Position numbers and translations under genes: made by a program. Under the pieces are notes generated by a model. The model saw only the letters and a program-made list of their open reading frames with translations, was not told the origin of the DNA and did not search any database. From Candidatus Accumulibacter contiguus (GTDB lineage Bacteria > Pseudomonadota > Gammaproteobacteria > Burkholderiales > Rhodocyclaceae): DNA of 45,778 nt. Below, in pieces: positions 1-8,476 of the stretch (its first letter is position 1; each line of letters starts with the position of its first letter). The DNA lies in contig NZ_SPMX01000067.1 in NCBI RefSeq assembly GCF_012940005.1, positions 1 to 45,778 of the forward strand. The letters are read 5' to 3'.

Positions 1-339
1 CCGTAAAGGATTCTCAGGGTCTCCCCGGGTGGTCGGTTCCACCAATCTTTCCAGCGCCGAGAGCAATGTCGGCTCGTGCTCGATCAGCTTCTTGCGTCCA
101 CCCCCTGCTTTTCGGACGTGTCTACGAGAACCCGCCGGGTCGTCCTGGGCATGACCGCATTTTTCCGAATACAGCGTCATTCGCGATAGCCCCGTGGCTT
201 TAGCGACGATGCTTTGTCCGCCGTAACCGAGCGCCTCGGCTTCCGCCAACGCCCACACACGACGCCCCCGCTCATCCAAAACCGTGGACACGCGCTCGAA
301 CTTCTTACGGATCGTTTCAACTAGCTCGTCATTACTCAT
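1..339 (-). CDS. ISAzo13-family transposase, N-terminal part (runs off the window)
   Basis: Reading the minus strand from an ATG at 339 gives an open frame to the window edge: it begins MSNDELVETIRKKFERVSTV and continues with LDERGRRVWALAEAEALGYG, an 'ATGLSR' helix-turn-helix-like stretch, and the block GGGRKKLIEHEPTLL followed by LVEPTTRGDPENPLR. This order (LDER.RR.WA.AEA.ALG.GG, ATGLSR, GGGRKK, LVEP.TRGDPE.PLR) is the recognisable start of ISAzo13-type transposases, normally about 400 residues or more. Only the first 113 codons lie in the window, so the catalytic DDE part is not visible. The family call comes from memory of the motif order; no end repeats could be assigned with certainty. 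It marks the left flank as mobile DNA. Confidence 0.8.
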   Translation of the reverse strand, partial: MSNDELVETIRKKFERVSTVLDERGRRVWALAEAEALGYGGQSIVAKATGLSRMTLYSEKCGHAQDDPAGSRRHVRKAGGGRKKLIEHEPTLLSALERLVEPTTRGDPENPLR

Positions 340-406
340 GACGAGATCGTCGCCTACTCGTATAAGTTGTACAAGTTATTTCTGGACAGATACTTAGTCC
401 AACGAG

Positions 407-466
407 GTTTATCTGCCGCGGATACGTCTGCAGTTGAACTCGACCGGCTCGGCGCGGCAGATAAAC
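407..466. repeat. 14-bp perfect inverted repeat with 32-bp spacer
   Basis: GTTTATCTGCCGCG at 407-420 is exactly complementary to CGCGGCAGATAAAC at 453-466. It lies between the start of the ISAzo13-like transposase (339, leftward) and the 3' end of vapC (511). It could be a hairpin that separates the two transcription units, or the outer end of a mobile element. No T-run follows either arm, so it is not a classical terminator. Confidence 0.5.
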
Positions 467-510
467 GCTATTCGTTGCGGCGCAATCCACGTCCGCGGCG
501 ACCCGCTGGC

Positions 511-915
511 TCAAGTCTCGAACGGGTTCAGCAGCGGCACTCCGAACGGCTTGAAGTCAGCCACGTTTCTGGTCACAACCGTGAGGCCGTGGACTTTGGC
601 CGTCGCCGCAATCATGGCGTCCTCGTACACGGTGTCCGACCGCCTGTGCATCAACTGAGCCCACGCGCGGAAGGTCGCCGCGTCCATCGAGAGAACGTTG
701 TATGAGCCGGCCACCATCTCAAGCCAAGCTTCGATCTCTGATGCCTTCGCCTCATCCTGCTCACGCGTGATCTCGATGCCAGACTGAATCTCGCCTATGG
801 TCACCGCAGAAAGATGAAGCTGCGTATCTTCGAGTCCTTCAAACCATGCCAGCACGGCTCCGTGAGGCTTCGGTTTGCGCAGTTCTGAGACAATGTTGGT
901 GTCAAGCAGGTACAT
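511..915 (-). CDS. vapC: PIN-domain ribonuclease toxin, VapC/FitB type
   Basis: A 134-residue protein with the acidic residues of a PIN-domain nuclease: Asp5 in MYLLDTNIVSEL, Glu42 in SAVTIGEIQSG, Asp99 in VYEDAMIAATA and Asp120 in TRNVADF. These coordinate the metal ions used to cut RNA in VapC toxins, whose usual targets are tRNA or rRNA. The ATG at 915 is preferred because AAGGTGA lies 5 bases upstream and the first strand of the PIN fold begins at once. It starts 4 bases after the stop of the upstream antitoxin gene (920-1177), the usual antitoxin-first arrangement for translational coupling. The 'SGIEITRE' region resembles the FitB/VapC subgroup encoded with Phd-type antitoxins. The RNA target cannot be read from sequence. 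Confidence 0.9.
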   Translation of the reverse strand: MYLLDTNIVSELRKPKPHGAVLAWFEGLEDTQLHLSAVTIGEIQSGIEITREQDEAKASEIEAWLEMVAGSYNVLSMDAATFRAWAQLMHRRSDTVYEDAMIAATAKVHGLTVVTRNVADFKPFGVPLLNPFET

Positions 916-919
916 CAGT

Positions 920-1177
920 TCACCTTGCTGCCGCCGGCGTGCGCCTGCGAGCTGCACCGCGCGCAGGAACAACAAGCTCGGTTCGTCCCTGATCAGAAAG
1001 CAGGAGTTGCTTGAGTGAAGGCCGCGCTGCAGCCTGGAGTCGCCGCCATTCGTCTATGGGCACCAGTACAGCGGCCGCTGCTCCTCGCTTCGTCACCATC
1101 TGTGGTCCTTCGGCTAGGCAAGTTTCGAGGAACTCACTGAACCGTGCCTTGGCGTCCTGGATAGGCCATATTTGCAT
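920..1177 (-). CDS. Phd/YefM-type antitoxin
   Basis: An 85-residue protein starting MQIWPIQDAKARFSEFLETC, followed by VTKRGAAAAVLVPIDEWRRL. The pattern (I.DAKA.FSE.L......VT.RG..AAVLVP..EW) is the DNA-binding half of Phd/YefM antitoxins; the C-terminal half (SLKQLLLSDQGRTELVVPARG) is the usual disordered toxin-binding tail. The ATG at 1177 is chosen because it begins the conserved fold and has GGAGCGA just upstream; longer in-frame extensions to 1417 look non-coding and run into a repeat. It precedes vapC by 4 bases and should neutralise it and repress the pair through the repeats at 1192-1211. Confidence 0.85.
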   Translation of the reverse strand: MQIWPIQDAKARFSEFLETCLAEGPQMVTKRGAAAAVLVPIDEWRRLQAAARPSLKQLLLSDQGRTELVVPARGAARRRTPAAAR

Positions 1178-1191
1178 TGCTCGCTCCACAA

Positions 1192-1211
1192 TGACTAGTA
1201 TGCTGACTAGT
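1192..1211. promoter_or_regulatory. Candidate antitoxin operator upstream of phd-vapC
   Basis: TGACTAGT occurs at 1192-1199 and again at 1204-1211, 12 bp apart centre to centre, and each contains the palindrome ACTAGT. The pair lies 15-34 bp upstream of the antitoxin start (1177, minus strand), where Phd/YefM antitoxins bind to repress their own operon. Assignment rests on position and repeat structure only. Confidence 0.45.
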
Positions 1212-1240
1212 CTAGCATCATCCGACGCACGGCGCCGCCT

Positions 1241-1312
1241 AACGGCCATGACTTTTCCAGGCCCCCCGATCATGAAAGTCACGGCCGTTTCCCTCTCCCC
1301 CGACCCCTTTCT
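1241..1312 (-). repeat. Palindromic dispersed repeat, copy B
   Basis: Bases 1241-1290 read on the minus strand match 33854-33905 with a few substitutions: a shared AAACGG, then TGACTTTCAT, ATCGGGGG, and a closing AAAGTCATG plus CCGTT. The pyrimidine-rich flank (1291-1312) matches the purine-rich flank of the other copy. Each copy is an imperfect palindrome. This copy abuts the remaining piece of the nitronate monooxygenase gene, whose N-terminal third is missing. Confidence 0.7.
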
Positions 1313-1315
1313 CCT

Positions 1316-2099
1316 TACTTCCGCGAGTTCGGAATCGACGCGAGCGCCATTCCCGCGGGGCCGGGGCGCGTGCCCTTCAGCACCCACCGCAGCCGCCGAC
1401 GTGCTGGAGGAATTCAAGCCCGCCGTCGTGAGTTTTCATTTCGGCCTGCCTGCACCCGAACTGCTGGAGCGGGTACGCAGGTGGGGTGCGAAAATTCTTT
1501 CTTCTGCAACAACTGTCGACGAAGCGCTCTGGCTGGAGGCGCGTGGAGTTGATGCCGTCATTGCGCAAGGGCTCGAAGCGGGCGGGCATCGCGGTAACTT
1601 TCTGTCGGAGGATCTCAACACGCAGGTCGGCACGTTCGCATTGGTGCCGCAGATCGTTCGGGCGGTGAAGATCCCGGTCATCGCAGCCGGCGGCATCGCG
1701 GACGCCAAGGGTGTCGCGGCAGCCATGGCGCTCGGCGCTGCCGGGGTGCAGATCGGGACAGCCTATATGTTGTGCGCCGAAGCCACCACGAGCGCGGTGC
1801 ATCGCGCGGCCCTGAAAAGCGACGCGGCTCGCGTCACGGCGCTCACCAACCTGTTCACCGGACGGCCCGCTCGCGGCATTGTGAACCGCCTGATGCGCGA
1901 AATTGGGCCCATGAGCCCCGCCGCCCCGGCTTTTCCTCTAGCGACTGCAGCCATCGCTTCCTTGCGCGTGAAGGCTGAAAGCCTGGGCAGCGGTGAGTTC
2001 TCGCCCTTGTGGGCCGGGCAAAATGCGAGCGGATGCAAAGAGGTTTCCGCAGATCTTCTTACGATAGAACTGGCGGGCGCACTCGAAGATGCACGCTAA
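1316..2099 (+). pseudogene. Nitronate monooxygenase (2-nitropropane dioxygenase) remnant
   Basis: The flavin enzyme oxidises alkyl nitronates; intact members have about 350 residues. Here only the last two thirds remain. Recognisable blocks are LEEFKPAVVSFHFGLP, GVDAVIAQGLEAGGHRG (with the catalytic His region), IPVIAAGGIADAKGVAAAMA and GAAGVQIGTAYML (phosphate/FMN binding). Codons 1316-1377 encode YFREFGIDASAIPAGPGRVP in a different frame from the rest, so a frameshift lies near 1378-1390. Upstream of 1316 the sequence is the palindromic repeat and not enzyme. The forward open frame beginning at 1011 is therefore a chance fusion with no real start. Loss of the N-terminal FMN-binding strands and the frameshift argue it is non-functional. 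Confidence 0.75.
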
Positions 2100-2292
2100 C
2101 CCGCCAATCAACACGGACCTGTGCCAGCGGCGCTGCGCACCGCAGACACAGGCTGACTAGGAACAGCGCGGCGATACGTGATTTGTCACAACTCATTCTG
2201 TTTGATGGTCGTCATTCGCCCGAGCACGGGCCGACATGCATTGGCTTCTCACCGAAGGCTTCTTGCTTGCGTTGGAACTGCGGTGGCTTGCA

Positions 2293-3753
2293 TCATGTCG
2301 TGTCTCTCGCGAGCGATTGGCGTTTTGCGAGAGCACGGCTTCCAACCCCGATGGCGAGCGCGACGACGACCAGAATGGCCGCGACGGCGAACGTGATCCT
2401 CATACCTGCGGCAACAGCCTCGGGACGCGCCGTTGTGATGTCGGTCGTCGCGGATGCGAACACAAACACTGCACCCATAACGGATGCCCCGGTGATGAGT
2501 CCAATATTGCGCGATAGGCTGAGCAAGCCAGAAATGACGCCGCGCTGGTCTTGCCGGATACCAGCCATGACGGTGGTGTTGTTAGCGGTCTGGAACAGCG
2601 CATAGCTGGCGGTGATAATGACGAGGGGGGCGATGTAGCCAGATATGCCGAGCCACGCCGGCACTATGGATAGAATGAAGGAGCCTGTCGCTACACCGAT
2701 GAGCCCGACGATGGTCATGCGATCAGAGCCAAAGCTATCCACACTGCGGCCAGAAGGAACTCCGCTCAATGCGGCGGCAAGCGGACCGACCGACATGACG
2801 AGTCCGACAAGGGTCGCATCGAGACCGAGCGCACGAGATAGATAGAACGGGCCGACCACCAGCGTCGCCATAATCACCGTCGATACGAGCGCGCTCATGG
2901 CGAGATTCGTACTCAGCATTGAATTGCCGAACATCTGCAATTGAATCAAAGGTGATGCTACTCTCGTCTCGGCACGCATGAAGAGGCCGACTCCGAATGC
3001 AGCGGCCAACAACAGAGCCAGGTTGAGAAAACCGAAACTACCGTGCCCAATTGTCATGGCGAGCGCATAAGCCAAAAGCGCCAGGGCAAGAAGCAACGTG
3101 CCCACATGATCGAAGCCGACCCGGTTGGTCTTCGGCCCTTGGCGATCAACGGGCAGGTAGCGACGCGCGAGAAGAAAAGCCAGGATACCCAGCGGTACCT
3201 TGACGAAAAAGATTGCCCGCCAACCGAATCCGGCGATCAGAACACCACCAAGCGACGGACCGAGCGCGGTACCAATCGCAGACATCGTTCCGAGCAGCCC
3301 CATGGCGCTACCGGTCTTTGCCTTTGGAACCGTCTCGCCGACAAACGCAATGGTGAGTGCCATCATGATGGCCGCGCCGAGGCCCTGCACTGCCCGGGCC
3401 GTTATCAGCAGCCAGAGCGTGGGAGCAACGCCGCACAGGACCGAGGCCACGGTGAACAGGAAGATTCCGGCGAGTAGCAGCCTCCGGCGACCGGTGATGT
3501 CACCGAGCCGTCCGACACTGACGATCAGGGTGGTGATGGCGAGAAGATAGGCGAGGACGATCCACTGGACTTCCTGGAAAGAGGCAGCGAACGCTTGTGC
3601 TAGCGTTGGCAAGGCCACATTGGCGACGCTGGTGCCAAGCGAGGACAACAACATCGATAACGAAAGGCTGGCGAGCACCCAGCGAATCGACGGTGCCTGT
3701 TCCACACTTCCAACTACTACCTCATCTTGTTCCGCAATGGTCGGATTCATCAT
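2293..3753 (-). CDS. MFS drug/metabolite efflux transporter, DHA2 (14-TM, EmrB-like) family
   Basis: A 486-residue inner-membrane protein with about 14 hydrophobic helices. The N-terminal half shows the family marks: SLGTSVANVALPTLAQAF after helix 1, GRLGDITGRRRLLLAGI between helices 2 and 3 (motif A), RAVQGLGAAIMM (motif B), and GTALGPSLGGVLI in helix 5 (antiporter motif C). These mark a proton-coupled exporter of the DHA2 group. Two adjacent ATGs (3753 and 3750) follow GGAAAAGGAG; spacing slightly favours the second. It is transcribed away from a LysR-type regulator (3897-4832) across a 143-bp gap with a perfect palindromic operator, so that regulator probably controls it. The substrate is not predictable. 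Confidence 0.9.
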   Translation of the reverse strand: MMNPTIAEQDEVVVGSVEQAPSIRWVLASLSLSMLLSSLGTSVANVALPTLAQAFAASFQEVQWIVLAYLLAITTLIVSVGRLGDITGRRRLLLAGIFLFTVASVLCGVAPTLWLLITARAVQGLGAAIMMALTIAFVGETVPKAKTGSAMGLLGTMSAIGTALGPSLGGVLIAGFGWRAIFFVKVPLGILAFLLARRYLPVDRQGPKTNRVGFDHVGTLLLALALLAYALAMTIGHGSFGFLNLALLLAAAFGVGLFMRAETRVASPLIQLQMFGNSMLSTNLAMSALVSTVIMATLVVGPFYLSRALGLDATLVGLVMSVGPLAAALSGVPSGRSVDSFGSDRMTIVGLIGVATGSFILSIVPAWLGISGYIAPLVIITASYALFQTANNTTVMAGIRQDQRGVISGLLSLSRNIGLITGASVMGAVFVFASATTDITTARPEAVAAGMRITFAVAAILVVVALAIGVGSRALAKRQSLARDTT

Positions 3754-3807
3754 GAACTCCTTTTCCCGACGACTCCAAAATGGAGCGGTCAGAAACTGAC
3801 TCTATTC

Positions 3808-3822
3808 CTATGTCGGACATAG
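3808..3822. promoter_or_regulatory. LysR-type operator (CTATGTC-G-GACATAG)
   Basis: A perfect 7-1-7 palindrome containing the T-N11-A motif typical of LysR-type regulators lies between the divergent MFS exporter (start 3753) and the LysR gene (start 3897). Its position 55 bp upstream of the exporter and 75 bp upstream of the regulator suits combined autoregulation and exporter control. Confidence 0.65.
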
Positions 3823-3896
3823 CGGAAGGCGCATTGTTTGCACTTTATTCGTGCGTTTGACGCCACATCATAACCAGGCTGTGCTATGGTCGATGC

Positions 3897-4832
3897 ATGT
3901 CGAAACCAGATTTCAACCTGCTGGTTACTCTTGATGTGTTGCTCGCGGAAGGTAGTGTTGCACGCGCCGCCCGACGGTTACGGCTTAGCCCGTCAGCTAT
4001 GAGCCGGGCGCTGGCGCGGTTGCGTGAAACGACGGGTGATCCGCTGCTGGTGAGAGCTGGACGCGGTCTCGTCTCGACGCCAAGGGCGCTCGAACTGCGC
4101 GAACGTGTCAGTCAGCTTGTGCAGGATGCTGAAGAGGTTCTACGCCCGGCAGAAAAGCTCAACCTCAAACAGCTAGTCCGAACATTTACACTGCGGACCA
4201 GCGAAGGCTTTGTGGAGAACTTCGGGCCAGTCCTTATTGCTCGCGTCGCCGAGGAAGCGCCCGGCGTGCGGCTGTGCTTCGTACAGAAGCCAAACAAAGA
4301 TAGCACGTCACTTCGCGAAGGAATTGTCGATCTGGAAACAGGAGTTGTTGAGGAAAAGACGGCCCCGGAATTGCGTGTACAAGCACTATTCATAGACCGT
4401 CTCATCGGTGTTGTGCGAATCGGCCATTCGCTGTGCCAAGGCGAAATCACGACTACCCGTTATGCGGTCGGCAGGCACATCTGCGTCTCGCGACAGGGAC
4501 CGGACAAGGACCCAATTGACGAGGCTCTCAAGCCATTCGGGTTGGAAAGAAAAATCGCCGTGGTCCTCGTCGGTGGCTTTTCGACCGCGCTCGCTCTGGC
4601 TAGGGCCTCCGATCTGGTTGCCAGCGTTCCTGAACGACATACTGGAAACCTTCGCGCCGGAATGCATAGTTTTCCGATTCCGGTCTCCACGCCGGAGTTT
4701 ACAATTTCATTGCACTGGCACCCGCGGATGGATTCAGATCAAGCGCATCGTTGGCTGCGCGGGTGCGTTCGGAATGTATGCGCGGAAAAACTCACGGATT
4801 CGTCGATATGCAGAGAATCCGCCGCCGAGTGA
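3897..4832 (+). CDS. LysR-family transcriptional regulator
   Basis: A 311-residue protein. Residues 4-62 form the winged helix-turn-helix: FNLLVTLDVLLAEGSVARAA, then SPSAMSRALARLRETTGDPL and LVRAGRGLVSTPRA, the classic LysR N-terminus. Residues from about 90 form the effector-binding domain (FTLRTSEGFVENFGPVLIAR onward), ending near residue 290. The ATG at 3897 is directly followed by the conserved DNA-binding domain. It is divergent from the MFS exporter (2293-3753) with a T-N11-A palindrome between them, the usual layout of a regulator and the pump it controls. The ligand is unknown. Confidence 0.92.
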   Translation: MSKPDFNLLVTLDVLLAEGSVARAARRLRLSPSAMSRALARLRETTGDPLLVRAGRGLVSTPRALELRERVSQLVQDAEEVLRPAEKLNLKQLVRTFTLRTSEGFVENFGPVLIARVAEEAPGVRLCFVQKPNKDSTSLREGIVDLETGVVEEKTAPELRVQALFIDRLIGVVRIGHSLCQGEITTTRYAVGRHICVSRQGPDKDPIDEALKPFGLERKIAVVLVGGFSTALALARASDLVASVPERHTGNLRAGMHSFPIPVSTPEFTISLHWHPRMDSDQAHRWLRGCVRNVCAEKLTDSSICRESAAE

Positions 4833-5495
4833 AAGGACGTTACGAGATTTAACTACCTTTCTCGGCCTCTCGTCAAAATGACCCTAGTCGCCAGTGAATG
4901 TTTGTTCCTGGCGCACATCGGTCAACAAGGCAGGAGGCAAACGACCGCTTATGGGAATTTCCGTGAAGGTCCGTTCCTGGCCGACAGCACGCACACGTAA
5001 TGGATCCCAAGAGCTGCCGTTGCTCTTCCCATCCATTGGCGAATTACCGCTGCCGCACAGCTTGCAGTTGCAAGCGGTTTGCCAGTGAAATCCTGGCTCA
5101 GGCGGTGGCTGCACATTGTGCGGCCGCTTTCCTGACAACTCCAGCCTGATGTCTGACGAGGTGCCAGCGGCGGCAACGGCCGAGAAGCCGACCGTCGCCA
5201 CGGTGGGTTGAAGGTCGCTCCTGGTCGTTGGCGTCAACGAGGCGAACTGCAAGCGCCAGAGGCGACAGCCGGCCATTCGCCAAACACGCGACGATTCGGC
5301 GATGAAGCGTTCCGTGCCAATGAAATCGCCCCGGTCGCCTCCAATCTGCCGGATCTCAACGTCGAGGGCGCAGTCGCCGTCTCGTCTCACTCGCATACCA
5401 CCGGCAAACCTGCGACACTCTGACAAGGGCCAGCCGGGTTCCAGGAAGGCCGCTCCGATGGAAAGGCAAGCATTGCGCGCCCCGCTTCACCGGGA
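4833..5495. other. 663-bp stretch without a credible gene; degenerate direct repeats
   Basis: No frame here has a start, ribosome-binding site and recognisable domain. A degenerate motif of the form TGAAGGT..G.TCCTGG recurs near 4895, 4963 and 5208, and the first and third are followed by GTCAAC-AGGC. This looks like a decayed dispersed repeat. Open frames on both strands are rich in Arg, Gly and Ser without pattern and are treated as chance. Confidence 0.4.
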
Positions 5496-7889
5496 CTACT
5501 CCACCGCCGTCGCCGCTGGTGATGGATCCGTTGGCAGCCGTTCGCCTTCGTCGCTCTCTTTCATGATCTGATCGATCTTCTCCTGCAGCGGATCGCCCGA
5601 AGGTTCAGTGGGCGATACGACCGGCGCAGGCGCTGCCGGTTCCTGGGGAGGTTCCTGTTTTCGAGCGGGCTTTACGATCCGTTGCGGCTTGGGTTCGGCG
5701 ACCGGTTCTTGCGACAGGAGGCTTCGGAACCAGCCCTTGATGCGCGCCCAGAGGCCGGTATCTTCCGGCGCCACGAAGCGCGCATGCGGATCGATGAGGC
5801 GAGCGCGCAAGGCGTTCCGGAAAAACTCACCGACCACCGGCAGGGCGCTGTGCGCCCCCTGACCCCAGTAGTCGCTGCGCAGCGTGACGCGGCCGTCGTT
5901 GAAACCGACCCACGCCCCGGCGACCAACTGCCGGTGCATCAGGATGAACCAGCCGTCCGCGTTGTCCTGCGTCGTGCCGGTCTTGCCGGCCACGTCGGCG
6001 CGGATGCCATAGCGGCTGCGGATGTCTCTGCCGGTGCCGCGGTTGATTGCGCCGCGCAGGTTGTCGAGCAGCGTGTAGGCAACGTCGCGTTCGAGCGCAA
6101 TGTCGGGATCCTGCGGGCTGAATTCTTCGATGACCCGGCCGTCGCGGTCTTCGATGCGGCTGACCAGCAGCGGCTCGAGGTAGCCGCCACCGTTCGCGAT
6201 CGTCCCGTAGGCGGCAACCATTTCCTTGAGGGTGACGGGGCTGGTGCCCAGGGCCAGCGATGGCACGGCCTCGAGCTTGCTCTGGCGCACGCCCATTTGG
6301 CGGGCGAGGCTCGCCACCTTGGCGGGGCCGACTTGCTGGATCAGTTGCGCGGTGATGGTGTTCTTCGAGTAGGCGAGCCCGTCGCCCAGGCTCATCGCCT
6401 CGCCGCTTGGTGGCGCGCCATCGGTGGGCCGCCAGACCTCGGTACCGCCGACGTCGATTTCCACCGCCTGGTCGATCAATCGGTCGTTCGGGCTGGCGCC
6501 CTGGCGGTACGCTTCGCCGTAAACAAAGGGCTTGAAGGTCGATCCGGGCTGGCGGCGCGCCTGCTGCACATGGTCGAAGGCCTCCTGCTCGAAGTCGCGG
6601 CTGCCGACCCAGGCCTTGACGTGGCCGTTGCGCGGATCGATGGCCAGGAAACCGATCTGTATCTGCGTCTTTTGCTGGCGCAGCGCGCGCATGAAGTCCT
6701 TGTCGGCCTGCAGTTCCTGCATGGCCTGGGCAGACGTCCGGCCCTTGGCGATGGCGGCGGCGTACTCCGGCGATTCGCGGATGAAGGCCTGGACCAGGCT
6801 GGAGTCGTTGCTCCACGCCGAGCGCTTTCCCCAGGCCGCGTTGGCGAGGTTCTGCAAGCTGTTGCCCTGGCGCGTCACGGCCTGGTTGGCCGCTGCCTGG
6901 AGTCGGGAATCGATGGTCGTGCGTACCACCAGCCCATCGCCGTAGATGCTGTAGTCGTTGCGGTCGGCCCAGGCAATCAGCCACTTGCGCAGTTGCCTGG
7001 CGAAATGCGGTGCCGGCCCAGGGGGCTCCGTCTGTCGCTCGAAGTCGATACGCAAGGGTTTCTTGCTGAGCGAGTCGAACTGTTTCGCGGTCAGTTTCTC
7101 GCGCTTGACCATCTGTTTCAGCACCGTGTTGCGCCGCTGCAGGGCTCTCTCGGGATTGAGCACCGGGTTGTAGTAACTGTTGCCCTTGAGCATGCCGACC
7201 AGCGTCGCGCTTTGCAGCACGTCGAGCTGGTCGGCCGAGGTATCGAAATAGGTGCGCGCCGCCATCTCGATGCCGTAGGCGTTGTAGAGGAAAGGCACGG
7301 TGTTGAGGTAGGTCTCGAGGATTTCGTCCTTGCTGTGGATGGCCTCGATCTTCAATGCCGTGATGGCTTCCTTGATCTTGCGCGTCAGCGTCGGCGCCCG
7401 GCCGATCGCCTCCGGATACAGGTTGCGGGCTAGCTGCTGCGTCAGGGTCGAACCCCCCTGGCGATCGCCCCTCAAGCTGTTGAGCGCGGCGGCGGCGGTA
7501 CGTCGCCAGTCGAGACCGAAATGCGCATAAAAGCGGTGATCCTCGGTGGCGATCAGGGCGTCGATGACCTGTGGCGAAATCTCCGGGAGTGCGACCCATT
7601 CCCGGTTGGATTGCTTGAACTCGGCGAGTTTCCTGCCATCCGCCGAGAGGATCTGCGCCGGTTGTTCCGATGACGCCTTGCGGATGCTGCTGATGCTTGG
7701 CGTGAAAGGGATCAGGATCAGCACATAGAGCAGAAACAGCGCCGGCACTGCCACGAGTGTCCGGATCACCCCGCGCCGGGTGGGGTGGCGGAGGGAGTCG
7801 AGTGTGCCGGCCAAGCGGGCGGAAGGGCACGGGGCAATCCGGATCGCCGACTGTTTCAGTTCGCCGAGCAAGGAGCGTATTGATGCCAT
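5496..7889 (-). CDS. Bifunctional class A penicillin-binding protein (PBP1 type)
   Basis: A 797-residue protein that polymerises and cross-links peptidoglycan. A single membrane anchor lies near residues 41-61. The glycosyltransferase (GT51) domain shows the catalytic Glu116 in ATEDHRFYAHFGLDW, then GGSTLTQQLARN and the EILETYLNTVPFLYNAYGIE block. The transpeptidase domain has Ser450 and its Lys in QPGSTFKPF, an SKN motif (LAYSKNTITAQLI), and the KTGTT box at about 636. The tail from about residue 725 is Pro/Glu/Lys-rich and probably disordered. The start at 7889 (MASIRSLLGEL) is preferred over an in-frame ATG at 8063, because the extra 58 residues lack conserved character; no strong ribosome-binding site supports either. 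It is transcribed away from the GNAT gene. Confidence 0.92.
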   Translation of the reverse strand: MASIRSLLGELKQSAIRIAPCPSARLAGTLDSLRHPTRRGVIRTLVAVPALFLLYVLILIPFTPSISSIRKASSEQPAQILSADGRKLAEFKQSNREWVALPEISPQVIDALIATEDHRFYAHFGLDWRRTAAAALNSLRGDRQGGSTLTQQLARNLYPEAIGRAPTLTRKIKEAITALKIEAIHSKDEILETYLNTVPFLYNAYGIEMAARTYFDTSADQLDVLQSATLVGMLKGNSYYNPVLNPERALQRRNTVLKQMVKREKLTAKQFDSLSKKPLRIDFERQTEPPGPAPHFARQLRKWLIAWADRNDYSIYGDGLVVRTTIDSRLQAAANQAVTRQGNSLQNLANAAWGKRSAWSNDSSLVQAFIRESPEYAAAIAKGRTSAQAMQELQADKDFMRALRQQKTQIQIGFLAIDPRNGHVKAWVGSRDFEQEAFDHVQQARRQPGSTFKPFVYGEAYRQGASPNDRLIDQAVEIDVGGTEVWRPTDGAPPSGEAMSLGDGLAYSKNTITAQLIQQVGPAKVASLARQMGVRQSKLEAVPSLALGTSPVTLKEMVAAYGTIANGGGYLEPLLVSRIEDRDGRVIEEFSPQDPDIALERDVAYTLLDNLRGAINRGTGRDIRSRYGIRADVAGKTGTTQDNADGWFILMHRQLVAGAWVGFNDGRVTLRSDYWGQGAHSALPVVGEFFRNALRARLIDPHARFVAPEDTGLWARIKGWFRSLLSQEPVAEPKPQRIVKPARKQEPPQEPAAPAPVVSPTEPSGDPLQEKIDQIMKESDEGERLPTDPSPAATAVE

Positions 7890-8476
7890 GAAAGGTTCAT
7901 TTCGGGCCCGAACGGGCTGGTGCGCAAGCGTTCTTGCCAAGGTTTTTCGGGTGGGAGACGCAACTTCCACAGGACAGTGTATCGGTATGTTCTCCGCTTC
8001 GGGTATTTTTTCACGACGTCGCTGGCGTTCGCCAGGCTGGCGCCGGCGCTCTGCCATGAGCACGCGGCGGGCGAGGGTCGTGAACGGCCGGTCTCCTTCG
8101 GCAGCCGGTGCGCACGGGCTAGCGACCGGCAGGCGGTCGGCGTTTGACCTTCCCCGGAAAGGCCACCTATACTCGTGCCGATGCCGCTCAACTTCCGCTC
8201 CCCGTCTTTTGCCGCCTGCTTCCGGGCACTTGCCGCGATCCTGCTGCTTGACCAGATGGCAGCGGTCCGAGCATGCGCCGGGAATTGTACGCGGGGTACG
8301 CGGGGTACGCGGGGTACCCGCCGCGCCCCTTGCAGGAGAAGGCGGTCAGGAAATCGTGCCCGCATGGTCCGCACCGGGCACGGGCAAAGCCATGGGCAAG
8401 AAGACCACAACAGTTGGCCCCTACGACATCCGGGGATCGTCGCCCGTTATCGAGACATTTTCCAGGTCCGACCCTG
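7890..8476. other. 587-bp divergent intergenic region
   Basis: This lies between the divergent penicillin-binding protein and GNAT genes and should hold both promoters. The only clear structure is a 9-bp tandem repeat at 8287-8313. An open frame beginning ATGCCGCTCAACTTC near 8181 encodes a hydrophobic start but then becomes Arg-rich repeat translation. It is not supported as a gene. Confidence 0.4.
8287..8313. repeat. Tandem repeat: GTACGCGGG x 3, plus a partial fourth
   Basis: Three perfect copies of GTACGCGGG lie head to tail (8287-8295, 8296-8304, 8305-8313), followed by GTACCCGCC. The array is a plausible slippage site upstream of the GNAT gene. No spacers are present, so it is not a CRISPR. 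Confidence 0.8.

Noticed and set aside
1011-2099. Full-length 362-residue nitronate monooxygenase
   Set aside because: The first third is antitoxin antisense and palindromic repeat sequence, and the enzyme part changes frame near 1380.
5682-7830. Long open frames overlapping the penicillin-binding protein on both strands (583 and 667 codons)
   Set aside because: They follow the codon positions of the real gene at high GC and show no domain pattern; the minus-strand PBP has every catalytic motif.
8287-8320. CRISPR-like array
   Set aside because: The units are 9 bp and contiguous with no spacers; it is a simple tandem repeat.
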